From the NCBI RefSeq assembly GCF_000002995.4, contig NW_025062478.1, positions 5,308,001 through 5,372,000 on the forward strand: a DNA stretch of 64,000 nt, in the 5' to 3' direction. Numbering within the stretch: the first letter of the stretch is position 1; each line of letters begins with the position of its first letter. Below are positions 30,001 through 43,533 of this stretch, piece after piece. The notes under the pieces were generated by a model. It did no database searches, was not told the DNA's origin, and worked only from the letters and a program-made list of their open reading frames with translations. Both the position numbers and the translations under genes were made by a program. Source of the DNA: Brugia malayi. Its lineage: Eukaryota; Nematoda; Chromadorea; Rhabditida; Onchocercidae.

Positions 30001-31829
30001 TATACGAACGAAAGCAGAAACTTTGTTGAAAACTCGAACGGAATTATTGTTGCACAATGTGTGGACCACATCCGTACAAGATCAAAAACGTGCTCATGCA
30101 CAGTTACGGGAAACATTGTCTGCACTTTATGATAACATTTGTATTTTCGAATATGGTGCATCTACTTTTGAAGGTTATTTTTAAACATATTCGTAAATGT
30201 TTTTGAATTTATAATATTTTCATGTTCTTCATGTCTAATATGTAAATGCTCCATTCATATTAATGAATGAAAAACTTCAATGGTGTATTGATGTCTTCGA
30301 AAAGGAATTATTCTGCTATTCCAACGGTTCTTGTTAGTTAGCTTAAAAATTCTTGAAAAAAACTTTAATATACTATCTGGAATTATTTTTTATGAAAACA
30401 GTTCAGTTTTCGAGAAAGAAATGAATTCAGATACGGTGGCTGATAATCTCAAGACACATCTTCTTCGCACATTATGTACATGTTTTGCAAATAATGTGTT
30501 ATCTTATATATCGAGAAAGCAAAATATTGATACTCTTAACGCAAAGGTATCGTATAATAATGTATGATTCATGTTATTGGTTTTGCAAGTTGTATTGAGG
30601 GAACAATCATTACCTTGACTGGAAACTGTTTAAAGTTAGCGAATACTTCAGTTACTAATTTTTCGTTCTGAGATTAATTTCACCTTGATAGTACATTTCT
30701 TGCTAGTGAACTTGACTGTCTGTTCGTTATTCTTATATTAACCAATTTTATAACTGAATCTCATTTGTTCATAAATTTAATGAATTTTATGTGCAACTGA
30801 TATCACATTTTACGGGGAAGTCTGTTTTTTTTTTTTTCTAGCTTTTTATGTTTTAGGCTCGAAGTGAAACGATAGCAAATATTGAAAGTATGGAAAGTCG
30901 TATGGCCGTTGAGAAATTATTCGTAGCGTTATCAAAAAAGGATCTGGAAGCATTCCATGATGCAGTATTTGGGGTTTGTTCATCAGCCGTTTGCGCCTTA
31001 AATTTAAAAGTGCCTGACAAAAAACAACGGTTTGTGCTTTACTTTTCTTTGTTTTAAATTCTTATAAACTATTATAAAAAAAATTCATGTCATATATTGC
31101 TCTGATGCATTTGTCTCTGCATGTCTTCCCTCCGGAGATGAGATTTTTTATCATTTGTTTATAAGCAAATTTATTATTGCTCTATATTATTTGTGCATTT
31201 CAATGAAAGTTTCCGAAAAATTGCTGCACTTCTGCAAAGAGTTAGTATCGTTTCATATATAGGATTTTGAAATTCTGTTTTACTTTTTTTTCGTGCTTTT
31301 TTTAAATATAGTTTATCCATATGTTTCCAGTGTGGAATTGATCAAAACCTATGAAAATCAATTAGTAAGCCAATTACGGGAGTGCACAGATGCACCTTCC
31401 GGTCTTCTCTTAACACTTTTAATATTGCTGGCAAGAAATGAAAAAATCGCGGTGCACGCCTCAGGAAAATTTGTTTCACACTTAATTGCAAAAGTGAGAT
31501 CTTTTTTATAAAAAAGGTGTCGCATGAAAAACGATCTATCTATTTGGCCTTATGATCCTGAATGGTTATCAATTTCTGGCTTTGTAGGAGGCAAACATTA
31601 TTTATATATATCAGTAAAAACTGATCCTTGTTTGCAGGTAGAAAAGCATCCCGAAACAAGTGTGGAGCTTGCTGAGTTATTGACGAGCTCTCAAAAAATG
31701 ATTATTTCCAGTATGCATTTAAAAGACGACGTAAATCTGACGGCAAAGTTGAATGAGAAATTACTAGCATTAATTGCAGCTGTAAATGGTTTTGAATATT
31801 TGGAGAAACCAATGTTTGAAACAGTGTAG
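27023..31829 (+). CDS. ufl-1: UFL1, E3 UFM1-protein ligase 1
   Basis: Fifteen exons: 27023-27099, 27189-27331, 27467-~27596, 27837-28073, 28144-28234, 28652-28769, 28884-29038, 29161-29265, 29371-29520, 29630-29726, 29907-30173, 30407-30546, 30857-31028, 31331-31493 and 31638-31829, about 745 residues (human 794). The start MSATWADIQRLAADFQRLQ matches human MADAWEEIRRLAADFQRAQ. SENNCVELMSILI, then DGKEYVTRSHLLNEV and GRVSLYDLAHTLNVD, are the conserved winged-helix region, and ALSKKDLEAFHDAV, near the end, matches the C-terminal helical domain. A Lys-rich segment after about residue 380 is the usual disordered linker. UFL1 with DDRGK1/UFBP1 attaches UFM1 to ribosomes and other ER-surface targets. 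One junction is unresolved: exon 3 to exon 4 needs a phase-2 donor but the only GT is at 27601 in phase 0. A TTTATTTCAG at 27004-27013 just before the start codon may be a trans-splice acceptor. Confidence 0.92.
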
Positions 31830-33830
31830 TCAAATTTTGTTTAAATATGTTTGTTGGTGCTGTTGACTGTTTATTATATTTCATATTTCATTTTTATAAA
31901 TTTGGGATTTCTATTTTACAAATTTCTATCTTGATTTATCTCAAACATTTAAAGGTTAGTTTTATACGGTTTAAATGTTTTATGATTTGTTAAACTTTTT
32001 TTGCGCATTATTAAAACATTTCTTTTATGAGATTTCATTTTTGGGTAGAATTTATTTCTTTAGCAAGTTTTTAAATTTGAGTTGATATTCTTTAGTTTTC
32101 ATTTTACTCAACTAAATAATTTCTCTTCGTTCGTTTATACTGTAGTTTGGTTGTGCTGTTTTCATAAGGTAACAGTTAATAATAGATTTAATAATGAAGT
32201 TTTCGAATATATTAAAATCACTAAAAGCATGAAAACTGTGAACGATCGCGGAACTTATATTTACTTTCCACTCTTCCAATGTTTATCTGATAATTTAGAT
32301 CCACGGTATTTCTAGATAGTAATGAATTTGGAAATGTCATTGAATAATGTGCCAAAAAATTCTCTTGCCGGTCTTTTTAGTACTTTTAAGAATTAAATTC
32401 TTTTCTCTTTATAAAAATGAAAGTTATTTGTTGAAATAACATTTCTAATATGTTTAAAAAATTTAAGGAGGAAGTGTAGTTGAGTGATACCTGCTCAGGA
32501 TTTGTATTGAAATTGAGTTTTAATTTACTAAGTTTGAAGAAGCGCTTTAGGTCCTGGATTTGCGTGCTTTCTTGTCCGTAGATTACATCGATTTTTTGTT
32601 TTACATAATGCAGCGAATAAAGAAGGCTTCATGTGTTTATAATTTTGTGTCTGTAGTTTTCATCGGGTCAGTTTTATGTTCCGATTCCGACTTCATTGTC
32701 TTATTCTAAAGAAATTTGCTTAATTATATTACAGTAGGTGACTGAAAAGGTAGATGAAATATGATGGGATCAGTAATGAAAGACTGAAGGCAAATGTACT
32801 CAGTCTTGTTCAGAACAACTATATCTATTTGAGCTCATTGAAATCGTTCCAGAAGAAAATTCGAGAAATATGGAAATTTCCTCACAAGAGTGGTTTTATA
32901 GAATTCCACCCAGAAATCTTAATGAGCGTCAGGATTTCGAAGGTCGATAAGCTATCAAAATTACTAGCAAAATTCTTTAATTTCCAATTCTTGTGTCGAT
33001 GTGACTACTACTCTGTATCATGATCTATTAAACTGAGTGATGTATTTGTAGCATTTTTAACTTAGATCTAGACTGAAATATCCGACAAACGGGGAAACAT
33101 AATGTTGTGGTACTTATTCTTTGTCCTGGTCATTGCAGTTTTTCAACAAGGAATTTTTTCTTTTCCTATTTCTGATTCATACTTAAATGAGAATTCTTCT
33201 GACATCCACACTGCATACTTGTCTGAATTTTAATTTTCCTGAACATATTCATTTGTACGAGTGTGTTCTTCCCTGGAATATATGTTCATTTTACTTTACG
33301 TCACTGAAAGATTAGAACATGAACGATTGTAGATACTCTCGGCTATTAGTCGTCACTCCAGGTGATAAGGCTACAATCATAGAAATCTTAGAGGAAAATA
33401 TGACGCGACTTATTCCGTCTCCTTTGTATCATATTAATTATGTCACAGTTTTTGGATCTATGAGATTCAAATTATTTTTGTGCAAATCCTTGCTTTACCT
33501 TTTGCAACACTCTCCTCTATTTATTCTGTTTTCAAAAGTATGAGAGATCTATAAGAAGTGACGAGTTCAATAAGCTTACATTTATTTCTATTTCTTTATT
33601 AGTGGGATTTAATCAAAATGAAGTGAAATTTCTTAGTTAAGAGCACTCATTCTTCCTTCATTTCTGTCATAAAAGTTTTTGTTTTATTAAACTGAAGGAA
33701 GTAAGTATTTAATTGACGAATAACAACAAGTTGTCAGGAAAGATAGGAAAACATGCATTCAAATTACAAATGATTTAGGAAGGATTAAATGTATCACTGA
33801 ATGTTATCAATATGTATTATCAACTAAATT

Positions 33831-34620
33831 TCAGTCTGAATAAAAGTAAATCGAAAGTAAATATATCAATGGCTTATCATTCTGCCACTTGATCATAATT
33901 TTGATGATAATGTTGCATGAAAAAGGAGTTGGTTGTATATACTATTGGATAGATTTCAGTTTCGGGTAAGACGAATTAAAAATGATTGTATAATGTAAAA
34001 TGGTTATCATTTTATCACTTAATTAGCATTTTAATGTTAAGATATACCACTGTTATAACATCTAAAAATTTATTTGCACGGAAAAGGCAACATTTAATGA
34101 ATATATTGTGGGTTTGGGTAAAAATGGCTGGATAGTGGTTTAAATAATGCTAACAGCTTATCACTTTATCATTTGATTAGTTTTTCATGCCAATGTTTTT
34201 GAAAATATTATAATTACAGTTTCTAAAGTGATATTCCTTATACGAAAAAAGGTCATATTAATGCATGTATCATGCACTATATTTTTTCAGTTTTGGATAA
34301 AAACGAATTGAAAATTATTAAATAGTGTCAATAGCTGGTCATGTTGTCAGTTGGTAATCATTTGGCTTTATTATTAGATTTGAAGTGATCAAGTGGCGTC
34401 AATGGCTTATCATCTTATTACCTGATTAGCATTTTGATATATATTTAAAATCGTTATATGGAAAGATTTTGTTAAAATTTCTTAAAAAAATGTTTGTTGC
34501 ACGAAACAAGATGTCGTTTATATTATGAATTGAATTTCAGTTTCGGGTACAAATGAATAAAAATGATTAAATATTGTCAATAGTTTATCATTTGATTGTT
34601 CGATTAGCATTTCAGTATGT
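33831..34620. repeat. Diverged tandem array, about six copies
   Basis: Recurring blocks start near 33831, 33956, 34108, 34287, 34383 and 34537. Shared pieces, in order, are a TCAGTTTCGGGTA-like head, an AAAAATGATTAAATA block, TCAATGGCTTATCATTTTAT, then TGATTAGCATTTTGAT, and in several copies a TTGCACGAAAAAGG-like tail. Spacing varies from about 95 to 180 bases and copies differ at many sites, so it is old. One copy (near 34383) lacks the head. It has no open frame. Confidence 0.6.
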
Positions 34621-35689
34621 TCCTGAATTAAGCAGGATGGAATGTATCACTCAGTAAATCTAATTATACTGTTTCTGAATTATATCATTGAATGCTTCTC
34701 TTCATCAATTTATCATTGTTTAAATTTATTTAAGATCTCTTTCTTCATAATTCCATTATTATGCTGAGAGACTATCTTTTTGTCTTCGATTTTTTTTTTT
34801 TGAAACTGATTTAGATTCCATCCAAATGATTTTTTTCTATCTATTATCATTCTCGCTGTGGTCCTCCTATTCTTCAACTCTCGTCTGTGATAAAGATTAG
34901 AAAAGCATAAAAAGCAAGGAAATGTGTGTAAGCAGGATTACTGATCTACTGAAATTGCGCTTAAAAATAACTCTGATGGAATTTGTTGCAATAATTCCAT
35001 TTTTTTCCAAGTAATTCTTTCCTGAAATGTATTTCCGAAAAAATTTCAACATTTAGATGACAGACTAAACCAAATGTTTTATGACAAAAAATTTCCCGCT
35101 AAACATATGGATTGTGTTCAGATATGATGTATAACTTTTATTAAGTGTGGATGGAGACGGCTCTTTTGTTTTCGTTTTTTTTCTCGAAAGTAATTCACAT
35201 TCCACTCAAATGATTTTTAAGCAAGTTGTATCAGAAACAATAGTGTCACACAAACAGATCAAAGGATAGACTACTTACAATCGTTCTGGAATTAATGCTG
35301 TTTTTAGAAATGTGAAAAATCCATAGCTAATACTGAAAAGACGGGTTTAGCTATCTATCACTAAAGAAGAGTTTTATAAAAAGAGTCGTTAATTTGAAAC
35401 GGTTTTTCAAGTAATAATGGAATTTTCGAAAACTTAATGACTGTCATGTTCATGTTCAAAGTTGAGGCTTTAGTCTCTCTATTATTTAGCCATATATGTT
35501 TACTTATCACTTGCTTTTTGAGTGGATACAGAGTTTAATCCAAAAGTAAATGCACTAATGAAGGTAAAAAGAAATATTAAATGGGCCGTGCTTAACAACA
35601 TCATTTTTTAAATTTCACCTTATCAACTAAGGGAGATCAAGATCAGTTCATCATCTAGTTTAAACATTTAGGGGAGGTTCGGGAAAGAA

Positions 35690-36060
35690 ACCGCCATTTC
35701 TGGTCGTCTTGTATAGTATCCATCGGAGCGTGAAACTAGGACGGGAAGGAAGAGAAGGAAGAAGAAGAGGAAAAGGAGAGGAGAGGAGAGGGAAGAATTT
35801 GATTTCATAACAGAGGAGGAGGAGGATTTACCTCCCTCTGAACCAGAATACATCTGCTCGAACTATTATTATTATTAGATGCTGGCGGTAGTGGTAGTGG
35901 CGCTAGTGGTGCTGGTGATAGTCGGTGGAGGTGGTCTCCGCAGTCTTAGTGGAGAAAGGCTGTGAGGTGTCGCAGTCGCACTCCAGCTGACCTTCATCCT
36001 CCTCCCGCCTCCGTCTGAAGGTCACCTCTAGCACACCCCGCACTGACTAGACCATTCACT
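35690..36060. promoter_or_regulatory. G+C-rich island with purine tract, possible promoter or first exon
   Basis: In a very A+T-rich setting this segment stands out. It begins with an A/G-only tract (about 35752-35795, GGAAGGAAGAGAAGGAAG and similar), then GAGGAGGAGGA, TTATTATTATTA, a GGTAGTGGTAGTGG-type run and a mixed G+C-rich part to about 36050. Both strands have short open frames with hydrophobic low-complexity starts, which I read as products of the repeats. Its place upstream of the long gene suggests a promoter or untranslated first exon, but that is inference. Confidence 0.35.
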
Positions 36061-38947
36061 CGAGTCTCCAACAAGACAGCATTGATTTTCATTCCTTTCC
36101 TTTTGTCTACTAAATAAACTTCGTTTGGAATGCTGCCAACCTCCATTTTTCTCACACCAATTTTTATTCAAAAGTTCATTTAAACATAAGTGTGAATAGT
36201 AAGAGATATCTCTTTCGTCTATTCCATTCTGAGTCGTAAAGCTAAAGTTAAAGGGTGGATGGGACTGTCTGAGGAATGCAAGGAAGGAACGAACGTCTTT
36301 TTGATATCATTTCCTATCATAGAGGCCTGCCCCGTTCTCTTCCAGTATTTAACTCCTTCCATTCTCTCTTTCCCTCTCCCTCTCTCTCTCTTTTCTTACT
36401 TCCCAGACATTATTACTTGAGAATATCAGAAGCATTTGACAAAAAGAATTCTCTGTGATAAATTTCAAAATAAAATGAGATTTGTGTTTATCATTTGGTA
36501 TTTTTAGGAGATCGTAACATATGGTTGTCAATCATTTTGAATAATGACTGTTCTGTCATTAATGCTAAAATGAATTGAAAGGTCATTCATTTATTCTTCA
36601 TATCTTTCCTCTTTATCATTTGCAGTGTAATTTTTGCACTCTTAAAATTCTCTTTGTTTCCTTTCATTTCTAAATTTATTTTCCTTTTTTCACTCTGCTA
36701 ATTAAGATTAAAGACACTTTAGTAAATTTCTTTTATGCGGCGTACTGCTGCAACTTAAGAGCATGTGAATCATTATTGAATGATTGATCTGATATTATGA
36801 ATCAGTTTGTCTACAAATTCAAAGCAGCAAATAGCTCTAGTGCATGCAAAAAACATATCTCTGCTAATTCATCACTATTCAACTTTGGTTTTTTGAAATA
36901 GCTTGAATTTATAGAAAAGACATTGGGTATAATTGAGTCGTTTCAAAATTGAGGAAAATTAAAAATCTTAAGATGTATTAAAAAAGAATTTTGACATTGG
37001 TTCATTTAAGAATTTTTTAAAAGATATTTGGTAATTAATTATTCTGAACTATCTTCGTTTCCGTACAGATTGTTCATTTCATTTCTTATAAAAATAAAAT
37101 AGCATACTTATAATATTTGCAAGCAGCCTACTAATTTAATCATCTTCTAATGGAAAACTAAATTAACCTTGACCATTTTGTATCCAGTTTCAAATACAAT
37201 TTTGTGGAATGGAGGGTGACAGTTTTTAAAAAAATTTTCTTTTTTTGATCAAGTTGGTAAGTGTTTTTTCTGCCAAAAATATTTTTATGTGAGAACTTGT
37301 GAAAAAGATGAACACATCTCGACTAAAATCCTTTCTTTCCTATCAGTTTCAGTCTTTTCTTAAGAGTTAAATATCATTTTATCATCTTTAATGCTCAAAG
37401 TTGAGAATTCTTTCCTTTTTTGATTAGGCTTGTGCTATTTGCTCCTATTTGCGTAGAGCGACAAAAAAAAAATGTATGTCTATGATAAAGTAAGACTACC
37501 TATTGCACTTCATTAATCAACTATAGTTTTTGAGAAGAGTAAATCTCGCGGAGGAACACTCAGAAAGAGATATGATATGGATGAACTTTTTGCAAATTCG
37601 GATTTGATCAAATTTATCAAGTGATGATGACTCATTTTGGAATTCGTTCCATAGAAACTTTTGCTGTTTTCGATTTTGGATTCTGACAATGCTTCCTTTT
37701 ATCACTATGAAGAGATATCCTTTCCAGATAAGATCAAGTACGAATTTCTTAAATTTCTTTATAAGTGTTGGCTATAAAAACAAATATAAGTAGGGGGAAT
37801 TGGGAAGAGGTCATTAGATGACTCGAGAAACTCTCTTCATTGCGCCAATATATCAGTTTATCAGATAGATGTTGCAATCAGGCTATTATGGCACAGTTAA
37901 TTCCCGGGATAATCTCCCTTAGTTCTACTCTTATCATCAAGCTAATAATGATTTTGTAGACGAAATGAATTACTTTTAAAAAGAGATCTGTTTTGGAATT
38001 AGTGACATTTTAGCGTTCCTAGAAAGACTCAAACAAGCGTCTTTTATTGCACATAAGCAAAGAATTCAGTTCTTTTGTTGACCTTTCACTTTTGCACTTT
38101 GTTGATATTTGTCAACTTTGCATTTTGTATTTTTCATGAATATTTACAAGATGAAATAGAAGGCAATCTCACCTATATCACATGAACATTGTCGATGTCC
38201 TTTTGATGATAATTTTTTAGGGTAGTTTAAGAAATCACCATAATTAGCAATTGTCAATATATGACTAGCACTTTATTGCTGTCATGATTATCACCACTCC
38301 TTATTTGATTCACTGACAACTTCCCTTCACCAGCAATAATACTTCTTAAATGGAAAAGACATTGTTCTTTTGATGTTTACAAAATACAATTTTTGCCTGG
38401 CACTATCAACTCGAAAAAAATTGATTCATCAAGCGATTACAGCTTTAGTCACATTATTCATTTCAGATGTTTGTTTTAAGGAAAACTTCGCATTTAAGTT
38501 ATTATTACTTAGCGAGAAGTATTTTATTTAGAGCCAGTAAATATGAGTGATTGTAAAACAAATATTAGATCTAATGGCACTTGAAAGGAAAAAAAAGAAT
38601 CAGAAAGATTTTCAAGAAAACTTTCAGTAAGAAAGCCAATGTACTGTTAATTGCGACTTTAATTATTTCAGTTAGTGAAGTTACATGGTTTTCAGCAATT
38701 ATATTACTTTATTAAATTTATTTTGATGACCATCGTTTCAGCTAGTAAGGCTTATAAAATGCTCATTATTTCTGGTTTTATTACTCTTACTACATCTATT
38801 CTATTAGATTCCACTATTTTGATTTGAATAAGGATTAAATTTTATAAATTAAATTTTTTTTTCATAAATTTGAAAATGGAGAAGTTACTTAATTTTATTA
38901 CAGAGGCTGCTTACTTATCAGGAAACTCCTGACAATTTTCCAGTGTT

Positions 38948-39046
38948 ATTTTTATAAAAAATTCTCCGAAATTTTCTATATTTTTTTTATAAAAAAAATT
39001 TTCTATATTTCTCCCATTTCTTTATAAAAAATTTTCTATATTTCTC
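38948..39046. repeat. Small tandem repeat, about 35-base unit
   Basis: Two and a half imperfect copies of a unit of the form TTTATAAAAAATTTTCTATA followed by TTTCTCCCA. Copies start near 38950, 38986 and 39020. The first is the most diverged and lacks the CTCCCA end. Confidence 0.7.
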
Positions 39047-42000
39047 CCACTTTGCTTTCTGCTTATGTAGCGTCGGAAAATTCGAAAGCTTAACAGTTTT
39101 ATCGTCCTCTTTAATAATTTCTTAAAAATTTTTTTGTTCCAAAGAATCGTTTCTTCAAATTACTTTCAGATTTCTTCTTCATTATTTTAGAAATATCTTT
39201 CGAGAGCAGTCCTGGCTTAATACACTGTTTCCTTGAAAAGTGTTTTTAAATGACCAGTATTTTATTTATCAAGAAGAGTTTTTTCAGTCTCTTATTTTCA
39301 ACGAATTCTTTAACGAACTTACAACCATATAAGTTTTTAGAAATTTATGTATATCAAAATTTCAAATTTTCAATACAGTATTGTCGAATGAAAAGTGACG
39401 GATTGAAAGTAAATCAGTTTCTGTTTAAAAAAAATACATTGCATTAAATTTCATGTTCGAATATCTAAACTAAAATGCTTCATCGAAAATTGTTTTATTT
39501 TTCTAATTTTCAGAAATTTTTAGAATCTAGGAAATATTTTAAGTGATTGTGATCAACTGTTCGTTCTCCATAAAATCATTCTTCCTCCTTTCCTGCCCGA
39601 ATAATTCCCTTCTCAAAATGTGTTTTTATTGTTGTAGCAAAGTACAATTAGTATTTTTGTGAGCTCTTTTATTAACTTCTTTGTGAGTATTCTAGAAATG
39701 ATCAGCCGTTATTAAACTGGACACTTTGCTATTCCATTCATTTGGTGTGATGTTTGACGAACACCATTGACTAAAAGTAATGTCAAGGGAAAAGATATTG
39801 GCGTTAAAATGAACCCATGTGGACTGATTCATCTTGAACAAAGATGAGATGACATAGTTTTTATTGACGTTTGATCAGCAAATATTCATGTTATCTTCAC
39901 TGACAGATTTCATCAAAATTGAGAGAAAAAAGAATAAATGTCGCTATTATGTCAAATGACGTTGAAATAAAATTTTGAAAGAGAAGAAAATTTGAGTGGA
40001 CAATGCTGTGGAACGAAAGCTTCATATCTTAATGCGAACATATCATGAGAAAATCCTTGCAGAGATTTTTGACTTACCTTCTTTCTTTCTCACTCTCACC
40101 TTTTCTTCTTCTCTACAGAGATATTAATGAAGATTTTCCCAAAATTTTTCAATTAAAATGAAATATCTCAAGAGTTTCTCTCTCTCTCTCTCAAGAAGCC
40201 AAAGGCTTATCACTTCCTTTGTCCAATTCCTGCGGGCTTACCTTGGTTTGTTGTGAATGGTTTTGTTGATAATGAGAGAAAATGCAGGTGAAATTTCTTC
40301 CATTTCACTTTCTAAGTGTCTCACCTGAAATGATCACAGATACCATCTATTGATCATTATTATCTGCATTTTTTTATTAATGGTATATGGATAATTATTA
40401 AAATAATCTTTTTGATAAGAGATTAATAAAGGGATCAAATGCTAGCTAAGTTATTCAGAGCCAGTTTTACTCCTGTGATCGAGAGAACAAAAATTTGTCC
40501 TCATTACCTCATCGTCGTCTCTTTCATAAAAAATTGAACAGCAAGTGCATAGACATAAATACGAACTGGCATATGCCCAGTTGAATTTGTCATTTTTAGT
40601 TGATCTTTTATGTGTCCACCGCTACCAGTCACGACGGAATTTGATATCAAAAGAGTGGGTCATATCGTTGATAGCTGCAACTATTTCTAAGAAATTTACT
40701 TTAATTCCAGCTGTCACTTCACTGTCCTCAAAAGAAAGTCTGTTAGTGTTTTGTTACGCAGGGATATTGTCCAGTAAAGCGGTAATGACCGTTCTGGAAG
40801 GAAGTGTTCAAAAGAGGAATAACGACTGCACCTAACTATGTACTTAATATTTCAAATAGAGCATATTCCAAGCAGATGGACTAAAAAACTGGCAGGCATT
40901 TCGTATTTGATTGATTGCGTCTGGAACTGAGCATTTCCCTTCTAAACATAGGCCTTTTCTTTTTTTCGTCCTTTGAGCTAACAGCACCGAAATATCTTCT
41001 TCCTCGTTCTTCCACTTCTACCTTTCTCTATCATCTAGACTTTGCAGTGACATAATCAGAATTGCTTTCCTCGAGAAGCTTTCCATCCAGTTCTTTTCCC
41101 ATCCTTATTCAACCTTTCCACAGCATTCTCTCATTAATTACTTTGGAAGTAATTTAGTTAGCAGTATTGGAAAGAATGCTGCCAACTTATTTTAGAGAAG
41201 AAACAAAAAAAAAAAAAAAAAAAAAAGAGTACTACAATTTTTCTTTTATAAAAAAGCAGGAAGAAAATGCTTACGTTTATGAAATATGTAAAATTCTTTC
41301 TTCTTTCTGCAAAAAAGAATCTGAGGTACTTTTTTGCATATTTTGATTAAAATTTTTTTTTCCCTAAAGTTTAAGTGAGGCTAGCAATTATTTTCTTCCA
41401 GTTTCAAAATTGAATTAATCTCCAACAGATTTTGTTAAACTAGAATTTAAAAATATAACGAACAAAGAAAATTCTTGCAAACTTTCATTTAATTTATTTT
41501 TAAAAATGTTCTCATTTTTTTATTCCATTTAATTTTCGTTTTCTATTAGTAACGATTGATTTGTTTGAAATGTAATCGAGATAAGAAACAAAAGTCGTAT
41601 AAATGAAAGTAGTACTAATTGGAGGTCTAAATGTTTAACATTTCTTACTTTTGAATCATTTCTCACGTGCTCTACCTTTACGTTAAAATGCAACTTAATT
41701 CTAAAATGTCATATTGACCAGCTGGACTAAGAATAAATGTTAAATACTCCTCAAATTTTTTTTATGAAATACTGCCATATACTCATATGTTTATTCTGGG
41801 CAAAATGGAGCATATCAGATTATTTTAGAAGTTATCGATGATTAAAGTTAGCCTATCAGTGATTTGGACAGGATTAATTATTCATTCCTTTAGGTCATTA
41901 CGGTCACCTTTTAAATAGTGCAATGATTCGATCATATCGGGGAGAGAGAAATAAAATTAAGCGGAAACGAAGAATTAACGATCAAATCAAATTTCAGTAC

Positions 42001-43533
42001 AACTAAATTTTTAAAGAATAAGGAAATAAAATTAAATATATTTTTCATACTAGCAAAAATTAAATCATCACAGTCAGTAGGTAAAAGTGCAGGAGTTGTT
42101 TAATTTCTTCATTTTTTGATGTGACTTACTTTTGATAAATATTCTCTCAACTATTGTTAAATTAAGCAATAATTATCAAAGCTATTATGACAAATGAAGC
42201 AGTAGTATTCGCATGTCTTGTCGTAGCCGGGAAGACGTTTTTGTCTCACAAAAGAAAAAAATTACTCTCGAGAGAATATTCCAAGAAAGTTTAACATTAT
42301 TTGGTTTCGTTACGACAGTTCTCGCAATTGTCATTTTTCCCAACTTTTTGTTAAATCGGTTGCGATTGGATCCTTAAAATCTTTTAAAAACAAGGAAAGT
42401 AAAATTAAGGAAAATAATCAGAGTTGCTGGAAAATTATGTCTTTTTGTGTATTAAAGGCTTGTCTAAATTGTTTCTAAAAAATTACAATTGCACAGATCC
42501 TTCATATGTACGATAGATTTTTGTAGTAAAACTCAGACTGTACGAATTTGAAGAGTTGAGTAGCTTTTCCATCATTTGACACTGCCAAGTTGAGGAATAT
42601 TTTTGTCTGATTGTGACATTTTTTCTGATTGATATTGTAATTGTAGAATAATTGTAGAATAAGTTCTACTTCACTGAACAAAACAAAAGAGTTGTGGTAG
42701 ATAAACAACACAAATTCAGAGAATATTATTAAGTAAAGCAATAATTAGTTTTTGTGAACAATTTTTTTCTTACTTATATGAAGAATATATGGATTAAGAA
42801 TTTGAAAACGCTGGAAATAATGAAGAATGCTGGAAAATGAATCAGTCATAAATTTAGAATCAGTGATATTTTGATGAAAATGAGACTTAAACTCTTTCTT
42901 GGAAGTATCTGCAGCTTAACTTACGAGTAAGAGTAAGAACAATTGTATGCCTAAGGTAAAGAATCGAACGAAAAGCAAATATCATCTTTAGTTCATCTCA
43001 TTAAATTAAAAGTAGATACTTGGTCATTGCACCTATCCTATCATTCTTAGTTAATCTTTCCTTATTTTCAGCTCCAGTTTAATAATTCATTTATATATAT
43101 TTGAAAAAAAAAAAAAAAGCGAAATATATATGCTATTTAACGGACTTAAATTGAAATGTGACACAGCTCGGGCAAAAGTTCTCGTTCATTTTAGTTCTTT
43201 CAGTTGCGCTTCTTAGGTGCAAAAGTTAGAAAAGTTTATTGAAAGAATTTTTGATGCCTTTCTTAAATAATTGAAAATATTCCTAACTTTATTCTAACCC
43301 CAGATATGAAGTTTTTTAGTGCTCTTTTCCTTAAAATCATACTTTTGATTTTCTAACTTGTAAAATTTCCACTTTTTTGTCGTCAACTACTGCCTCTTTC
43401 GTCATAGATACAGTCAAAATTTCATCATTTCAGTATTTTAAAACATAACGAATAATATTAGCATCTCAAATTATGTTAATAATAGTAATGCTATTCTTCC
43501 TATTAACTGCTGTTGAATTCTTTTTTTCATAAG

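Larger units (their letters stand above)
31830..43533. other. Long gene-poor stretch
   Basis: Nearly 12 kb without a gene I can support. It contains the diverged tandem array at 33831-34620, a G+C-rich island at 35690-36060, small tandem repeats at about 38948-39046, CT-rich runs near 36361-36395 and 40179-40193, and A-runs near 41208-41226. A 96-codon frame at 40545-40835 is richer in G+C than its surroundings, but has no family resemblance or clear splice sites. The stretch may be partly the 5' intron of the following gene. Confidence 0.4.

Noticed and set aside
35668..35853. Minus-strand frame with signal-peptide-like Leu/Phe run
   Set aside because: The hydrophobic run is the translation of the purine tract's complement (CTT/CTC), not evidence of a secreted protein.
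40545..40835. 96-codon frame in the gene desert
   Set aside because: Composition is somewhat unlike its surroundings, but there is no domain, conserved motif or splice support.
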